From Cristatella mucedo (lineage: Eukaryota > Bryozoa > Phylactolaemata > Cristatellidae), in assembly GCA_009760855.2 (NCBI GenBank), contig WPIO01000339.1, positions 16,488 to 80,487 on the forward strand: a stretch of 64,000 bases of DNA, in the 5' to 3' direction. Under the pieces are notes generated by a model. The model had not been told where the DNA came from, ran no database searches, and worked only from the letters and a program-made list of their open reading frames with translations. The position numbers and the translations under genes are program-made. The first letter of the stretch is position 1; every line of letters begins with the position of its first letter. Shown here in pieces: positions 37,284 through 49,050 of the stretch.

Positions 37284-37783
37284 AAATGGTAATCGGTTTG
37301 TAATGACGAATACACTACCAATTATACGATGTAATTGTCGAGGTGTGGGCATGCTACCTATAAACCAGAATTCCAATACAAGGGTTACCAGCGATTGAGG
37401 TTTGGAGCATTTTTATTGGATCATCAAGCAGGCGAAAATCCAAAGTGGCACTAGTTTATGGGAATTGTACATTGTACAAACGAGATGCAAACATGGGTCG
37501 TCTCCGTAAGGGCGTCATACATGTTAATTTATTTAGCACTTTCGTTCCTTGACAGATTGATGATAAGGATGCTTTCATGAAGCACTTGACTAGAAATGAA
37601 TTCTAATAAAGCCTAACCTTATAGTAGTGCAAAGTCAGTAGTGGCCTCTAATGTCATGCATAGCCCTAGTAGATACGCTGACTGTCAGAAGAACTGGTAC
37701 CCTTCAGAGCTTATTGAAATCTGTCTGTTTCCACTATTCTTGCTACTAATATGGCGTACTGTCGATAATATGGTTGCTAACGC

Positions 37784-38107
37784 TTGCATCTGCTACTGAT
37801 GCATGAGCTGTTCTTTTGCAGCTGCATCCCAACGTATCGCCATAATGCTACCCCAGCTGCTGCAAATGCAGGTGCTAATGCAACTGTGATTGCTGCGGTA
37901 TTAGTGAAGCCGATCCTTCCATTACTCACTACGGTGGCCATACTGGCTGCTGCTGCACAGCTTGTGTTCGGTGGGTCTGCCTGGGCTGTGCTGATGCACA
38001 GGGCCGTGATTTGCCTGTGCACCCCCATTTTGTTTGCCTTTTTCAACGGTGAAGCTAAGACTTGCCAAGCAGAAAGTTTCATACCTCCGTTCAGCTTTGC
38101 TCTTTAG
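37784..38107 (+). pseudogene. R2 alanine-rich segment type 1, 107-codon frame
   Basis: Contains NATPAAANAGANATVIAAVL, VKPILPLLTTVAILAAAAQL and VFGGSAWAV, then a less conserved end. It is preceded by 'ctgttcttttgcag', which looks like a polypyrimidine tract plus 3' splice site. The equivalent at 32,160-32,330 reads AAAKAGAHAMAPAMVFVEPI. The segment is hydrophobic enough to look membrane-like but lacks flanking topology signals. The related type 2 segment follows at about 38,300-38,400 (AQFAEATFVLSPANSRDR). No known family. Confidence 0.38.
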
Positions 38108-39225
38108 CGGCTAGTGCTTGGCCAGCATAATACAAATTATGAAACAAACTTAAGTTCCCTCGTTTATTTCTATTTTGAATCTGCGGTTCCAGCCGTCAGT
38201 AGGAGACCTTGTGATCGTGGATGACTTTTATCCTGTCATTCCGGGTGCTACTGTCGTGCTGCTACACTCTGTTGCAAGTCAGGCCCCTTTGGGGACGACT
38301 TGTCTGCTTCACCTCCACCTGCCATTGCTCAGTTTGCAGAGGCTACGTTTGTTTTATCACCAGCAAATAGTAGAGATAGAATAAGTGCGATGCTAGAACC
38401 CATTGGCTCTGAAGGCGACAAAAGCTATTGTCAAGTCAATGAACGAACCTACCATGAGCCGTCTTGCTGTTCCGACCAGTTAACATGTTTCGAAGGTTTT
38501 CCAAGCACCGTAACGGTCTGTGCTGTTTCAACTCAAGCTCATAGTGTAGTCTAGGGTGAGGTGAAACAGCAGGACCTGAAACCACGTCACCCAGTATACC
38601 ATCGATGCTCACCACGTCGTCCAAGTCGGGATGGTTGGCCAGCATAAGTGCAGTGTATCTGGCACATTTGATGCTGGTGAACCGATTCTTCACTTTTCAA
38701 TTCACCAAGATGGCTGCAAACAGAGAGATAAATAGACCTGCATGGCTGGAATGCAGTACAATTTAAGCAACGTAAACTACTATCAGGTTCTTCAATAACC
38801 AGATGCACCAATAGCTGCCTCGACGGTCTGAGTACTGCTTCAGTTTCGCTGGTTATTCGAGCACTTGTGCTGTCCGTGCTGTTGCAATGCATGCTTCTAG
38901 CCTTATCTAGAGCGAGCTTAAGCAGCGGATGTGACAGCGAGTACTCAGCAGTAGTTAGGCTAAAGTTTAGCAGTGAGCTACATCAGCAGCTCGTTTGCAC
39001 CAGGTAGAAAAATAGTGTGTTGGGCTACCCCTTTGGCACTCTCTAGCCAATATAGATGCCAAGAGGTTAGAGAGTGCCTCCGGATTGAGACGTGTGGCTA
39101 CAACTATTACCCGTGCTCAAACCGGAAGACGACACAATTTTTCTATCAATGATCAGACATTGATTAAGAAAATTCTAGTGGATCTGAATCTCTGATGGTC
39201 CATTATTGACTGTAATTCACCACTT

Positions 39226-40464
39226 CTTGCCGATCGGCATACGCTCTCGAGCAGGCAGTGCATTGAATTCGAGGTCACTCACTTTTAGGCTCCTTCATTC
39301 CGTGGCTCTAGCCTACGCAGTAGAACTACTCCCCAGCCAGGCTAGGCATCAAGACACCAGTTTTCTGACAAAATCGTTTTACCAGCTCTTGTACGGATAT
39401 CCACGGACTCCACCTGCAAAACTCCATGTCACTGCTTGGCGTTTTCAACTTATGGCCATCCTCGGAGTAGCCCATCAAGTATTGCTAAATTTCCAAACTG
39501 CGAGCTTGCTTCTCCACAATAAGGTTGGAGCTAATTCACGTTTAATTCCATTTACGGCAAAAAACATTTCGGCTTTCCCCAGAAAATGAGGAGCAAATGC
39601 CCACGACCTTAGTCAACGAACTCCAACGGCCCGGTCGGCTGTGCAGTTTAGAACCGCAGCACGGCCACAATTTCAACGATAGTCTTCGGCGAGATCAGCT
39701 TTTATTCTACATACCAAACAGCAGGGTTAAGGATTTACCACCTAAACTTCACGTAGCAGCACATGGCAGTTCTCCTGCAATATTTTTCAACAGCCTCGCA
39801 CGCCCAATACTTTCATGCCACGATAAAGCTACCTCACCAACAATAGGTGCCACGAAACTGGGTATTCATTAAATGTTACAAAAAATATCATAGGTTTAAT
39901 CATAAAATAATCAGCTAATACGTGCCAGTGCTTGGAGGCAACGTCGTTTGATTGCCTGGCTTGATAAAAACATTCAAACCGTGACAAGGCTGTTAACTCC
40001 AAGAGCTTTGCAAAAACAGCTGTTTCGATGCACGGTCCAATGGGAAATCGCTACCACTTATTCTGAATAGCAAAATACGACCATGCTGGAAAAAAGAATG
40101 TGACGGGTACAGAAAGTCACACTCGAGTCTCTGGCCCATAAGCCTGATCGAGTGACTGCTTAAAAGGCTGGTGCCAGTGGACCTCCAGCTGCAAAAGTTT
40201 AGGGGGCCTGGCATATAGATACTCTCAATCTCTCCCTTCTATCCCTCTCTCTCTCTCTCTCTCGTCCTCGTCTCTCTCCAAGTTTTGCTGTGGCCTCAGG
40301 GTAAATTATGCATAGCTGTCCTCGAGAAGGCTCAGTCATCCTGCACTTGAAGACGCATGGTAGAGTCTTAGTGTCCTATCTGGTCTTACTGATTAATAGG
40401 GCGGCTTTTTCGGGGTCAGCTTTTTCTTGGATCAATGTTGTTGCTGTCCTTTAGTCTGCATGAT
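39226..40464. other. no intact gene; weak LINE-A-like fragment
   Basis: At 39,262-39,355 the DNA ('gaggtcactcacttttaggc', 'ctccttcattccgtggctct') resembles the LINE-A region 'ctcacttttaggtcacttc' at about 70 percent identity, forward strand. The rest is unassigned, with a small CT run at 40,240-40,262. Confidence 0.45.
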
Positions 40465-40990
40465 ATCGCCGGTGTGGTTCCGCATGTGAATACTTAGGCT
40501 GCTGACATGTGGAAACCGTTAGCCACAATGATTGCAGACGTGAGGCCTATCTCCCGTGTGAGTGTGCATGTCGATCGTCAGGCTGTCGGTTCGTGAAAAC
40601 CGTTTGCCACAAAGGATGCAGGCATGAGGCCTCTCACCCGTGTGACTGCTCACCCGTGTGAGTGCGCATGTGGATCCTTAGTTTGCTGGCTTGTGCAAAC
40701 CGTTTGCGACAACGCTCGCAGGCGTGAGGTCTCTCACTCGTGTGAGTGCGCATGTGGATCCTTACTTTGCCAGCTTCTGCAAACCGTTCGCCACATTTAA
40801 TTCACACATAAGGCCTCTCACCCGTGTGGGTGCGCATATGGATAGTCAGGCTGTAGGCAAGTGCGAACCGTTGGCCACACAAACATGGGGCTTCTCACCC
40901 ATGTGGATGCACATGTGGGACGTCAGGCGGGAGGGGTAAGTGAACCCTTTGCCGCAACGAAGGCAGAGATGTCTCTCGCCTGAGTGCATG
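40465..40990 (-). pseudogene. C2H2 zinc-finger array, about six fingers, broken
   Basis: Reading the minus strand downward from 40,990, units of 28 residues (84 bp) show Kruppel-type fingers, with CGKGFTYPSRLTSHMCIH, CRKRFAQASKLRIHMRTH and CGKRFSRTDSLTIDMHTH joined by GEKP/GERP linkers. Such arrays bind DNA in the nucleus. Lesions: a 7-bp deletion removes the first CxxC of finger 2 and shifts frame (near 40,880). A TGA at 40,802-40,804 replaces the first cysteine of finger 3. A linker duplication of 18 bp lies near 40,635-40,660. His to Asp removes a zinc ligand in finger 5. A TAA lies at 40,519-40,521 in finger 6. Fingers keep good consensus, so decay seems fairly recent. It may be a fragment of a larger gene, and its KRAB/BTB-type partner domain is not seen. 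Confidence 0.9.
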
Positions 40991-41690
40991 CTCTGGGCGT
41001 TGGTTAAGTTTCAGCCTCAATAGAAGAGCTGGAGATTACCAGTCGATTGGCCCTTAATCTTTCGCAGTAATGCAGGTGTGTCAACAGTGCAAATAACTTC
41101 AAAGTTCCTTGCCAGGGTACCATGCCTATGGAAGAGCTTCCGCTTGCCGGTTCGAACACTTCTGAAGGCCTCCGAAACTTTGAGCACAATGTTTTCGATG
41201 TTATGGGTAGCACTGTCCAGGGTGGAACGCTAGCTATAGTGGTTGCCGAAGTGTGACTGTGGCTACAGTTCGTGGACCTCTGCTGGACGAGGTCGCCTGA
41301 AATTGACTGCAGCGAATTACATAGAGCTATAATCTCTGCATAAGGAAGATGCAGACAACTTCTGAATATACAGCCGGTCGCGTGTAACAGTCAGTCTTCT
41401 GTTGGCATCCTCCCAATATCTGCAGCCTTAGCCTATCCTAAAACGATTTCAAGACAGCCCCACAAAGCAGCAATCAAACATGATTCTGCTACGTCCTGAC
41501 GACTGAACCAGCCGTAGCCTAGGAGGTTCTGGGCTCATATATTTGTCACACATGGCTCAAACTGGCCGACAGGCTACTCTTTCATTCATACCACTAGATC
41601 AATTTAAACTCTTGGTTAAGTCACCAATGTCGCACGTTCCTCCCTGAATTTTCAACAGTTTCCAGTGCCCTTGAATCAGTTTTTCGAATG
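40991..41690. other. region upstream of the zinc-finger relic, no gene
   Basis: The minus strand holds a 69-codon frame (41,004-41,213) that stops just before the fingers begin in another frame. It might be upstream coding sequence of the same lost gene, but it has no recognisable domain. Otherwise unassigned. Confidence 0.35.
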
Positions 41691-41699
41691 CAGCATTCA

Positions 41700-43380
41700 T
41701 TTTGATAGCTAATCTGACGACTTCAGCACTGAATTTTGTGCTCTGACTGACTTATTGACTCTTGCCGCTCATGTGCATTGTCTGACTCACATCAAGGGTC
41801 ACACACTCGACACAAGTTTTCCATAAAACTGTACTCTGTCATCAACAGTTATTCCCACATCCCTCTTATTTGACCACAAAATGATCACATTTAGTACGCA
41901 ATGTGTGCCCCATCCTCCCCATGATCTAAAATAACATGTGAATCGGAGAGCCTTAAGACCGTTGACGTCGATGCTGTCAGTTCGAGAATATCTGCTTCAC
42001 CTCAGCCGTTCAATTTCTCTTCAGACCTGTCATCATTGGTAGATTGCTGTAACACGACACTAGCTAACTTGCTAGATGAGTTCGCACCCCTGACTAAGCT
42101 CACAGCACGCCCACACCCATACTGCCCAAGGTTTACCACGTATATTAAACTAGCTATATCTACTAAGCCCAAGCTTAAAAAAGCATACGAAAGTTCAGGT
42201 CTTACTGTCCATCGCCAGGCATACGAGGACTATATTAGATCGTACCAGTCGATCCTAGCAAAGGCCAAGTCTAGCTTCTATAAAAAAAAATATTGTGTAA
42301 TCACAGATACACAATCCAAAAATGCTGATTTCAACAATCAACCATCTCCTCAACCGCTTCCAGGATAGCTCCTCACCTGATGATCCCTGTAACGATCTAG
42401 CCGATCGCTTCTTCCTAGTCAAGAAAATAAACAGGATCAGGGAGTCGACCCCTAAGGTGGCAGCATTCCCCCTGGAATGCTGCCCCTCAACTCCATGCAG
42501 CAGAGAGTCATGCTAGGCACTAGAGACCTCGTCCTCAAGTTCTTATCTGAATAAAAGAAGACAACTACTTCTTCGGAACCTATTACTATTGTCCGGTAAG
42601 TTTCAGTCTTGTTTTAGAGCTAATACCTCCACAGATTTATCATTGTTTCAAGTGTACATCGACCTACTTAGGAATGCAGATGTGGGTGGAGTATGTCTGC
42701 TAGTTTTGCTCGATCTTTCGGCAGCTTTTGATACTAACGATCACCAAGTACTCCTTGAGCACCTCTCATCTCGCTGGGCATCATTGGCACTGCTCTGTAA
42801 TAGGTCAGGTCTTATTTCAGTGGGAGACTCCAGAGTATTGATGTGAATGGCCAAAGATCATGCAAGGCACCTTTGAAATATGGGATACCTCAGGGCCCAG
42901 TGCTAGTTCCTGTTCATTTCACAGTTTAAACTCTTACTCTTGCCGACGTGATTGCCAAGCACGATCTAGGCTTTTACTTCTATGCGGATAACACTCAGTT
43001 GCACCTTTGCTTTGATCCCACCCAGCCCTCCAGCACATCAAATTCACTCAAATCTCTTACTGCATATACTGATGACATCGGTGCATGTATGGTAGCAAAC
43101 TTCTAAAATGGAATGTTGATAAAACCAACTTACAAGTTGTTAGCAAACCAAGTTCAATTCAGAGATCAGAAAACCTAACGCTCAAAATTGGCTCTGCCAG
43201 CCTGTTGAATCTGCACAGAACTTAGATGTCACGTTCAAAATAAACTCTCATTAGACGACCATATCAGCTCCACAGTGAAGTCTGCCTCCTTGCAGCTTGA
43301 TAAAATTGCTAAAATTCGGGCTTGCATAGACGGGGTTACCACATCTAATTTGGTCCAAGCATTGCAGTACAAATGGCGAC
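41700..43380 (+). mobile_element. LINE-A relic spanning endonuclease end to RT
   Basis: This is the copy reaching farthest 5'. At 41,713-41,830 one frame reads SDDFSTEFCALTDLL and THIKGHTLDTSF, the C-terminal part of an APE-type endonuclease (the GHTLD motif). At 42,036-42,368 is the inter-domain linker with KLKKAYESSGLTVHRQAYED. At 42,640-42,760 is RT motif A with LLVLLDLSAAFDTNDHQVLL, then a B-like motif with YGIPQGPVL (about 42,880). The catalytic box reads YADN rather than YADD at 42,981-42,992. Many stops and frameshifts make it inactive. It ends near 43,380, facing another LINE-A copy. Confidence 0.88.
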
Positions 43381-43445
43381 CGGACGGAGTTTTTAATCTT
43401 GCGAGCCACCATGCGAGTGGTGGCTTAAGAACGATTGAAAGAGAA

Positions 43446-44872
43446 TAATAATAATAATAATAATTCACTTGATAAAGCGCCCTCAGAGAACTTAATCTCT
43501 CTCTAGGCGCTTTACATTTGCTTTAAAGTGAAATGCAATTGAATCGTAAGCAAAATCATGCTTGAAAAAACAAACGAAATGAATAATATGGTAAAAAGTG
43601 ACATGCACAGGGTCAGCATGCAAATGTGGTCAGTGGCAGCATGCACAGTGTCAGCACGAATAAGCACGTCAAGGACGAATCACAGGGACCCACTAAATGC
43701 TGTCCTAAATAGGTGTTTTTAGGTTCCTTTTAAATGTGGTCAGGTCAGGGGATATTCTGACGCAGGTCGGGAGGGAGTTCCAGGCTTTGGGAGCATATGG
43801 ACTAAATGCACGGTCTCCAAAGGATTTAAGGTTTGTATGGGGTATTTCTAGACTGCTGGATTCCGAAAAACGGGTGGTGTAATGCTTAGCCTGAAGGGGT
43901 AGTATATCTGACAGACAGGCTGGAGCCATAGAATGAAGGGACCTAAAAGTGAGGGACAAAACCTTGAAGTCAATCCGTTGCTTGACTGGTAGTCAGTGCA
44001 GATCGGCGAGAAGTGGAGTAATGTGGCAACTGCGACGCTCACACAAGACAAGCCTAGCTGCAGAGTTTTGCACCAGCTGCAATAAGCAGTGAATTGCAGA
44101 AGTCGAGACGGGATGTCACGAATGCATGGACCAACTTGGACTTGGTATCTTTATCTAAACAAGCCCGAATTTTAGCAATGTTATGAAGCTGAAAATAGGC
44201 AGATTTGACTGTGGAGCTGATATGGTCGTCTAACGAGAGGTCGCTTTGGAATATGACACCTAGATTTCGTGCTGATTCAACTGGAGATATGCTGGCAGAG
44301 CCCATTTTTAGAGTCAGCCTTTCCAATTTGTGAATCACACTGGGTTTGCCCATAACTAGTAAGTTAGTTTTATCATCGTTAAGTTTTAGAAAATTTGCTG
44401 CCATTCATGTGCGGATGTCATCAATGCATGCAGCTAGTGAGTTTAAAGAATTTGAGGTGCTCAAAGGCTGGGAGGGATCAAAGCAAAGGTACACCTGAGT
44501 GTCATCTGCATAGAAATGAAAGCCTAGATTGTGCTTGGCAATCACATCAGCAAGAGGCAGAGTATAAACCATGAAAAGAACCGGACCTAGCACTGAGCCC
44601 TGAGCTACTCCATATTTCTGAGGTACTTCAGATGATCTTTGTCCATTCACGTCAAAACTCTGGAGTCTCCCACTGAGATAGGACCTGAACCACTGCAGAG
44701 CAGTGCCAGTGATGCCCAGGCGAGAGGAGAGGCGGTCTAGAAGAACTTTGTGATCGATGGTATCAAAAGCTGCCGAAAGATCAAGCAAAACAAGCAGAGA
44801 CACTCTACCCATGTCTGCATTCCTAAGTAGGTCGTTTCGTAGAGAACGCAAAGCGAGTGCCACCCTTTACTT
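43446..44872 (-). mobile_element. LINE-A copy with RT core, one nonsense break plus deletions
   Basis: The (TTA)n tail is at 43,446-43,464. Going 5' to 3' on the minus strand: RT motif A LLVLLDLSAAFDTIDHKVLL (about 44,800), motif B with AQGSVLGPVLF, catalytic FHFYADDTQVYL (about 44,500), then ACIDDIRT followed by a TGA at 44,405-44,407. The related copy at 63.8 kb has Trp at this position. The frame resumes at MAANFLKLNDDKTNLLVMG. Deletion of about 33 bp near 44,082 removes residues between CNSLL and the Q/N-S-A-A-R-L region and changes frame. A 1-bp loss also affects the C-terminus near 43,717. The copy is 5' truncated at about 44,872. Confidence 0.9.
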
Positions 44873-46759
44873 AGTGGGAATGGATGAGCCCTGAATTGCT
44901 TCCCTGGGTGCGGGCGACACTTGTGGTAGGATTTTACGGATCAGATGGACTGGAGGCAGAGGGTTTCGGCTCGGCGAAGATGGGGCACCAATCAATGCCT
45001 TTGCTCACTAACAAGAGGCAGCTGACAAGCAATGAGTAAAACGCATTAAAAAACATCCACGGACGTAGAATGCGGGGCACCTACCAACAGGGTGCTTTAG
45101 AGAGACGGAAGCTTCGATTCGATGTAAACCGGAGTGGGCCCCTTCCGAATAAATGACAGAGCAGCCTTATAAGGCGAGACTGCAAGCTCAAGGCACAACC
45201 GCAGCTATCTGAAGTAGGCTAGCAGACGCTTACCTTCTTGTTGCAAAATTAAGGGGTGTAAAAGCCTTCGTCGGTCGCGATGCAAGCTGCCATTGCCTTT
45301 TCCTTTACCACGGGCTACAGCAAGTTCAAGGACAGAGCCGCAGTGGCGGCAATAAAGCATTTTCATTGGTGCTCCTTGAAAAAGGTTAGACCCTGTGCAC
45401 TAATAAGTCCTGGCCTAGCCCGGACGTTCCGGGCGGGCCTATATCCTAAAATCTCTCAATGGAGCCTCAAGTCAAAGGTTTTTCTGAGGGCAGCGATCCT
45501 GCTGCATTAGGGTTCGAGGAATTACCGAAAACCACCTCAATCCACTCTAATTTGGCTAACGACAACAAAACGTAAGCCTTGCTGAGCTCAAATTTTGGGC
45601 TTACAACGTATTACCCGCTCGAATTTATCTGTCCGCGAAATTTCATGTTGCTGCAAGCACGAGCACTTATGCAAATGAGTTTCGAAGCAGGCCTCACGTA
45701 CCCCAATACACTGCAATAGATCCTATGGCAATGGCCCGGTCTCTGCCGCAATCTGATTCAAATTTGCTGAAAGGTAGTTGTTGAATTTGCTATTACCCAA
45801 CTATAAAATGCTCACTGTGGGTGCACATGCTGCTCTTTTTCGCTCTCAGCATTGGGCAAGCCATGGCAATCGGCGAGAATTGGCCGAGACAACTCAGCAA
45901 ACTACGATTGTCTGCTACAATTACAAATAAAGCCGGTGGGAGCGACCAAATTTCTCTTGCTCAATAATGTGCTGTACCGCAATCACGACAAAGTCGTTGG
46001 TTGCAACATGCTTGGTCACACCAATAACTGCGAAACACTGAGTACACTCCGGCACAGCTGCCGTTTCAATAATAAGCTAGGGAAACGGCATATCGATTCA
46101 AATTTATGCAGAATAGTGTTAAGGGGTTACCCACGAAATGTACAGCAATTGGGAATTCCGGTGATTGCACTGTTACCCAACCTGTCCCAAGCCACTTGGC
46201 CTATTTATACATTCGAACGGCAAAAAGCTACTGCTTCCACAAAATGTTTTGCTCTACAGCTCAATTTTAATTTTGGATTACGGAGAATGCCTTTGCCAAG
46301 TTTAACAATCAAATTTCAATGCGACAGCTCTTTCGTCTCTTCACAATGTCCGAGGCCTCCGATGGCCTGGCCCAAACAACAGGTCATAACGTTCTCCAGG
46401 CGACAAAGCTGACATTTTACTAAAAGCGTCTCGAATTTACTGTTTCGATTTTACGACGTAGGCAATCAATTTAGCTTCGGCCCTAGATTTTTTGCAAACA
46501 TTAGGTCTTCCTCGTGCAATACCCACAATAGGTATTGCTGGCTCGCCTTCCTACGTCATCAAACAACGATGCAGCTGACATTTTTAGGTAAAGCTTCGAG
46601 AAACTGCAGCCTTTTCCGAGCGAGTGAAAGCGGGTTTGTGGGTTTCACCTCACGTCATTCAAGCTATTTCTTTATTTTCCTCATTTCCATGCTCAGAGCG
46701 TAAGATGGTCAAACCAAAAGGCAGCTCGTAGCACTTCAACTGCGATACTCGAAGTTTCC

Positions 46760-47774
46760 TTTGCATCTGCAATACAGGGTTTTCATATGATGAAGCTCAG
46801 CAGCCACGCTTGTCTGAAATGAGAGCCACCAACCCGCGAATTCACAAAAAAAAGATGAAAACCCAGTCAATTGTCGTGGCATTTACTCGGCAACGTGAGT
46901 ACCCTTGTCGATGCAAATTGATGCCGGCACAGCTTATGATATATTTAATGAAATAATATGTTCCTTTCTCAGTTGACTGAGAGTGCTAACTAACAGATTT
47001 AGTTCTCTCCTGGCACTTTACAGTTAGGTCAAGGGTAACGATTTCCTCTAGTAAGAACGCAAGGTTTTCTGCGAAAGAGCTAAATGGCTGACGAGGCTAG
47101 TTCGGGCTTACGAATCAAGTCCTACGGGCAAGTTGAACCCTTCGGCAGTCGTGCAGTGTTTGAATGCTTCAGCTGTCAAATGCTTCCTAAAAGGTACCGC
47201 AATGCAAAGAAAATTAGAGCCGTTTATTGAAATTTGAATTGAGCAATGAAGGCAATATCGAGGCAATTATTTTGCAGAATTGATTAAATATTAGAGTAAC
47301 GGGAGATTGTAAAATATAACTAGGAGGAATATGTCCAATTGACGTAATGCTGAAACCATTTTGCATTGTCTGCCACCGGGCTTAGAAGTGAATCAATTTT
47401 ATTTTAACCACGGAATGCTACGGAAAGCCACGATTCGCATTGGGAATGCTACGACTAATTAATCAGTGGTCTGGGTAAAGATCAGATTCAAAAGCCAGGA
47501 ATAAAATGCGTACATACCGTATCTTCTGTACTATTACTATTGTAAAATGGCTTAATGGCGGCTTTCCTTGGCAATAAAACTTTCGCCGGCGAACGGCTGC
47601 CTAGCAGGGCTGAGTGTACTAACACTGAGTGCAGCTGACTCAAATTTCAGATATCTCTCCTAAGCGTCTGCAAAGTGCTACTCGCAATTTGCTTTGCATC
47701 TGCCATATAGGGTTTCATTTCATGAAGCTCTGCAGCCACGCTTGTCTGTACTGAGAGGCACCAACCCGCGAATT
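46760..47774 (+). repeat. dispersed direct repeat pair, about 82 bp
   Basis: Copies at 46,760-46,841 and 47,693-47,774 share TTGCATCTGC, 'cagccacgcttgtctg' and 'accaacccgcgaatt', with about ten differences. The spacing is 933 bp. The nature of the repeat is unknown. Confidence 0.8.
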
Positions 47775-48995
47775 GATAATTAAGCAGAAAATCCACAGTA
47801 GCAGTCATTTCTGCTGTTGCTTGGCTCTCTCCATACCGTGAGCACTGCAAAAGGCATTGATGGTCTTTGCCATTCAACCACTGTGCAAGCTCTGCCGTTT
47901 ATGTACCACAGCATCTATTCGGTAGCCAAGGCTGGCCTTGGTAACCAACCTTGCATTCGAAGAAAAGATAATACGCCTTCTTCACTTGAGAAGTTGTACT
48001 TTTCTTCCGATTGGAAAATTTCACTTCACCACAAACATTGAATAGATCCTCCATGGTATCCACACACTTTTGAGGCATTACTGTTCTGTATTGTACCTCA
48101 ATAGAGGAGACAGTAAAAGTTGCATGTGAGATTAGCTAACACTGTCTCGCACAAAGCCTGAAAGATTTTAAATGCTCACCTTTCCGACTGGCTTTATCAC
48201 CTTGTCTTACTGCAGCAGCCGCCTAGCGGTAGTACTGTATTGCATCAGAAAGAATGATGTAATCAGCTCTTGATGATTTGGGACTAACGGTAGTGTGCAA
48301 TGCGATGCAATAATACAGCAGCCTAGGCTCATTTAGGATGTTGTTGCAGTTCTACTGTACAAATAGACACGGTGAAACAAGAAAAATCAATCAACGAAAT
48401 ATATTAAAACGAGAGCCAATACAAACCTTGTTTTGGTTGCAATTGCGTTTGGCAAAACTAGATACCACAAATTAGGGCCTTTCTTAAGTAAGCAACGATT
48501 TCAATGTTGACGTGTATTCAGCGGTATTTGTCATTTCAATGGTCTTACTCTGCTGCAGCGACGGATAAACTGAATGCTCGCCTTGTAGACATTTGATCCT
48601 AAATGTTGGCATTTTTTCCTTGTTTTAACGATGTTAACACAGAACTGCTTCTCATATGACACCCCGTGTAAGTACAGGTATAGAAAAGCTACAGAAGATG
48701 GAAGACAGTAACAGCTTATTTAAATAGACGCAGTGCCGTTAGCATTTCAGAGGTGACGAGTCCACAGTCAGTCTAGTGGACGTGCCAAGCAAACGCCTGG
48801 CAAACAAAGGTCAAAGGTCAGCACTGAGCACTAAAAAAAGCAGCTTTTTTTAATCCGCGGAAGATCTGAGGTGCGCGAGGCTGTGGCTGGGACTGGTGCA
48901 ACGCTTGGTTAGGTGTTAATGCTTTGGCTTTCACCTTGATGGTCAGTTCAACTCTTTTACCAGATATCGGCAGATCGATCGGGAACTACTGCAAG

Positions 48996-49050
48996 TCTTT
49001 TAGCAAGGGAGACACGTGGCTACACATTTGGGATCTGGTACTAGCTCGGA
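48996..49050 (-). mobile_element. short LINE-B fragment
   Basis: TCTTTTAGCAAGGGAGACAC and the following bases match 9,136-9,185 of LINE-B. It is too short and diverged for more than a tentative call. Confidence 0.4.

Larger units (their letters stand above)
35728..39225 (+). repeat. R2 dispersed repeat, unit C, with LINE-B insertion
   Basis: This aligns in order with 30,866-33,130: 'gtagtgcaatggcactttct', 'ttggcaagcatggtgtca', 'gaatccacagtgg', 'ctcacggatctcctgcta'-like DNA, 'gtcagtagtggcctct', and the 'ttctagccttatctagag' block near 38,895. A segment of roughly 270-300 bp is duplicated in tandem (36,225-36,525 and 36,526-36,745). LINE-B lies inside the unit. The last alignable block is at about 39,200. 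Confidence 0.65.

Noticed and set aside
45852-46412. 186-codon open frame, the longest outside repeats and LINEs
   Set aside because: No domain, no signal or membrane segment, no supporting splice signals, and amino-acid use looks like translated non-coding DNA. Left as unassigned.
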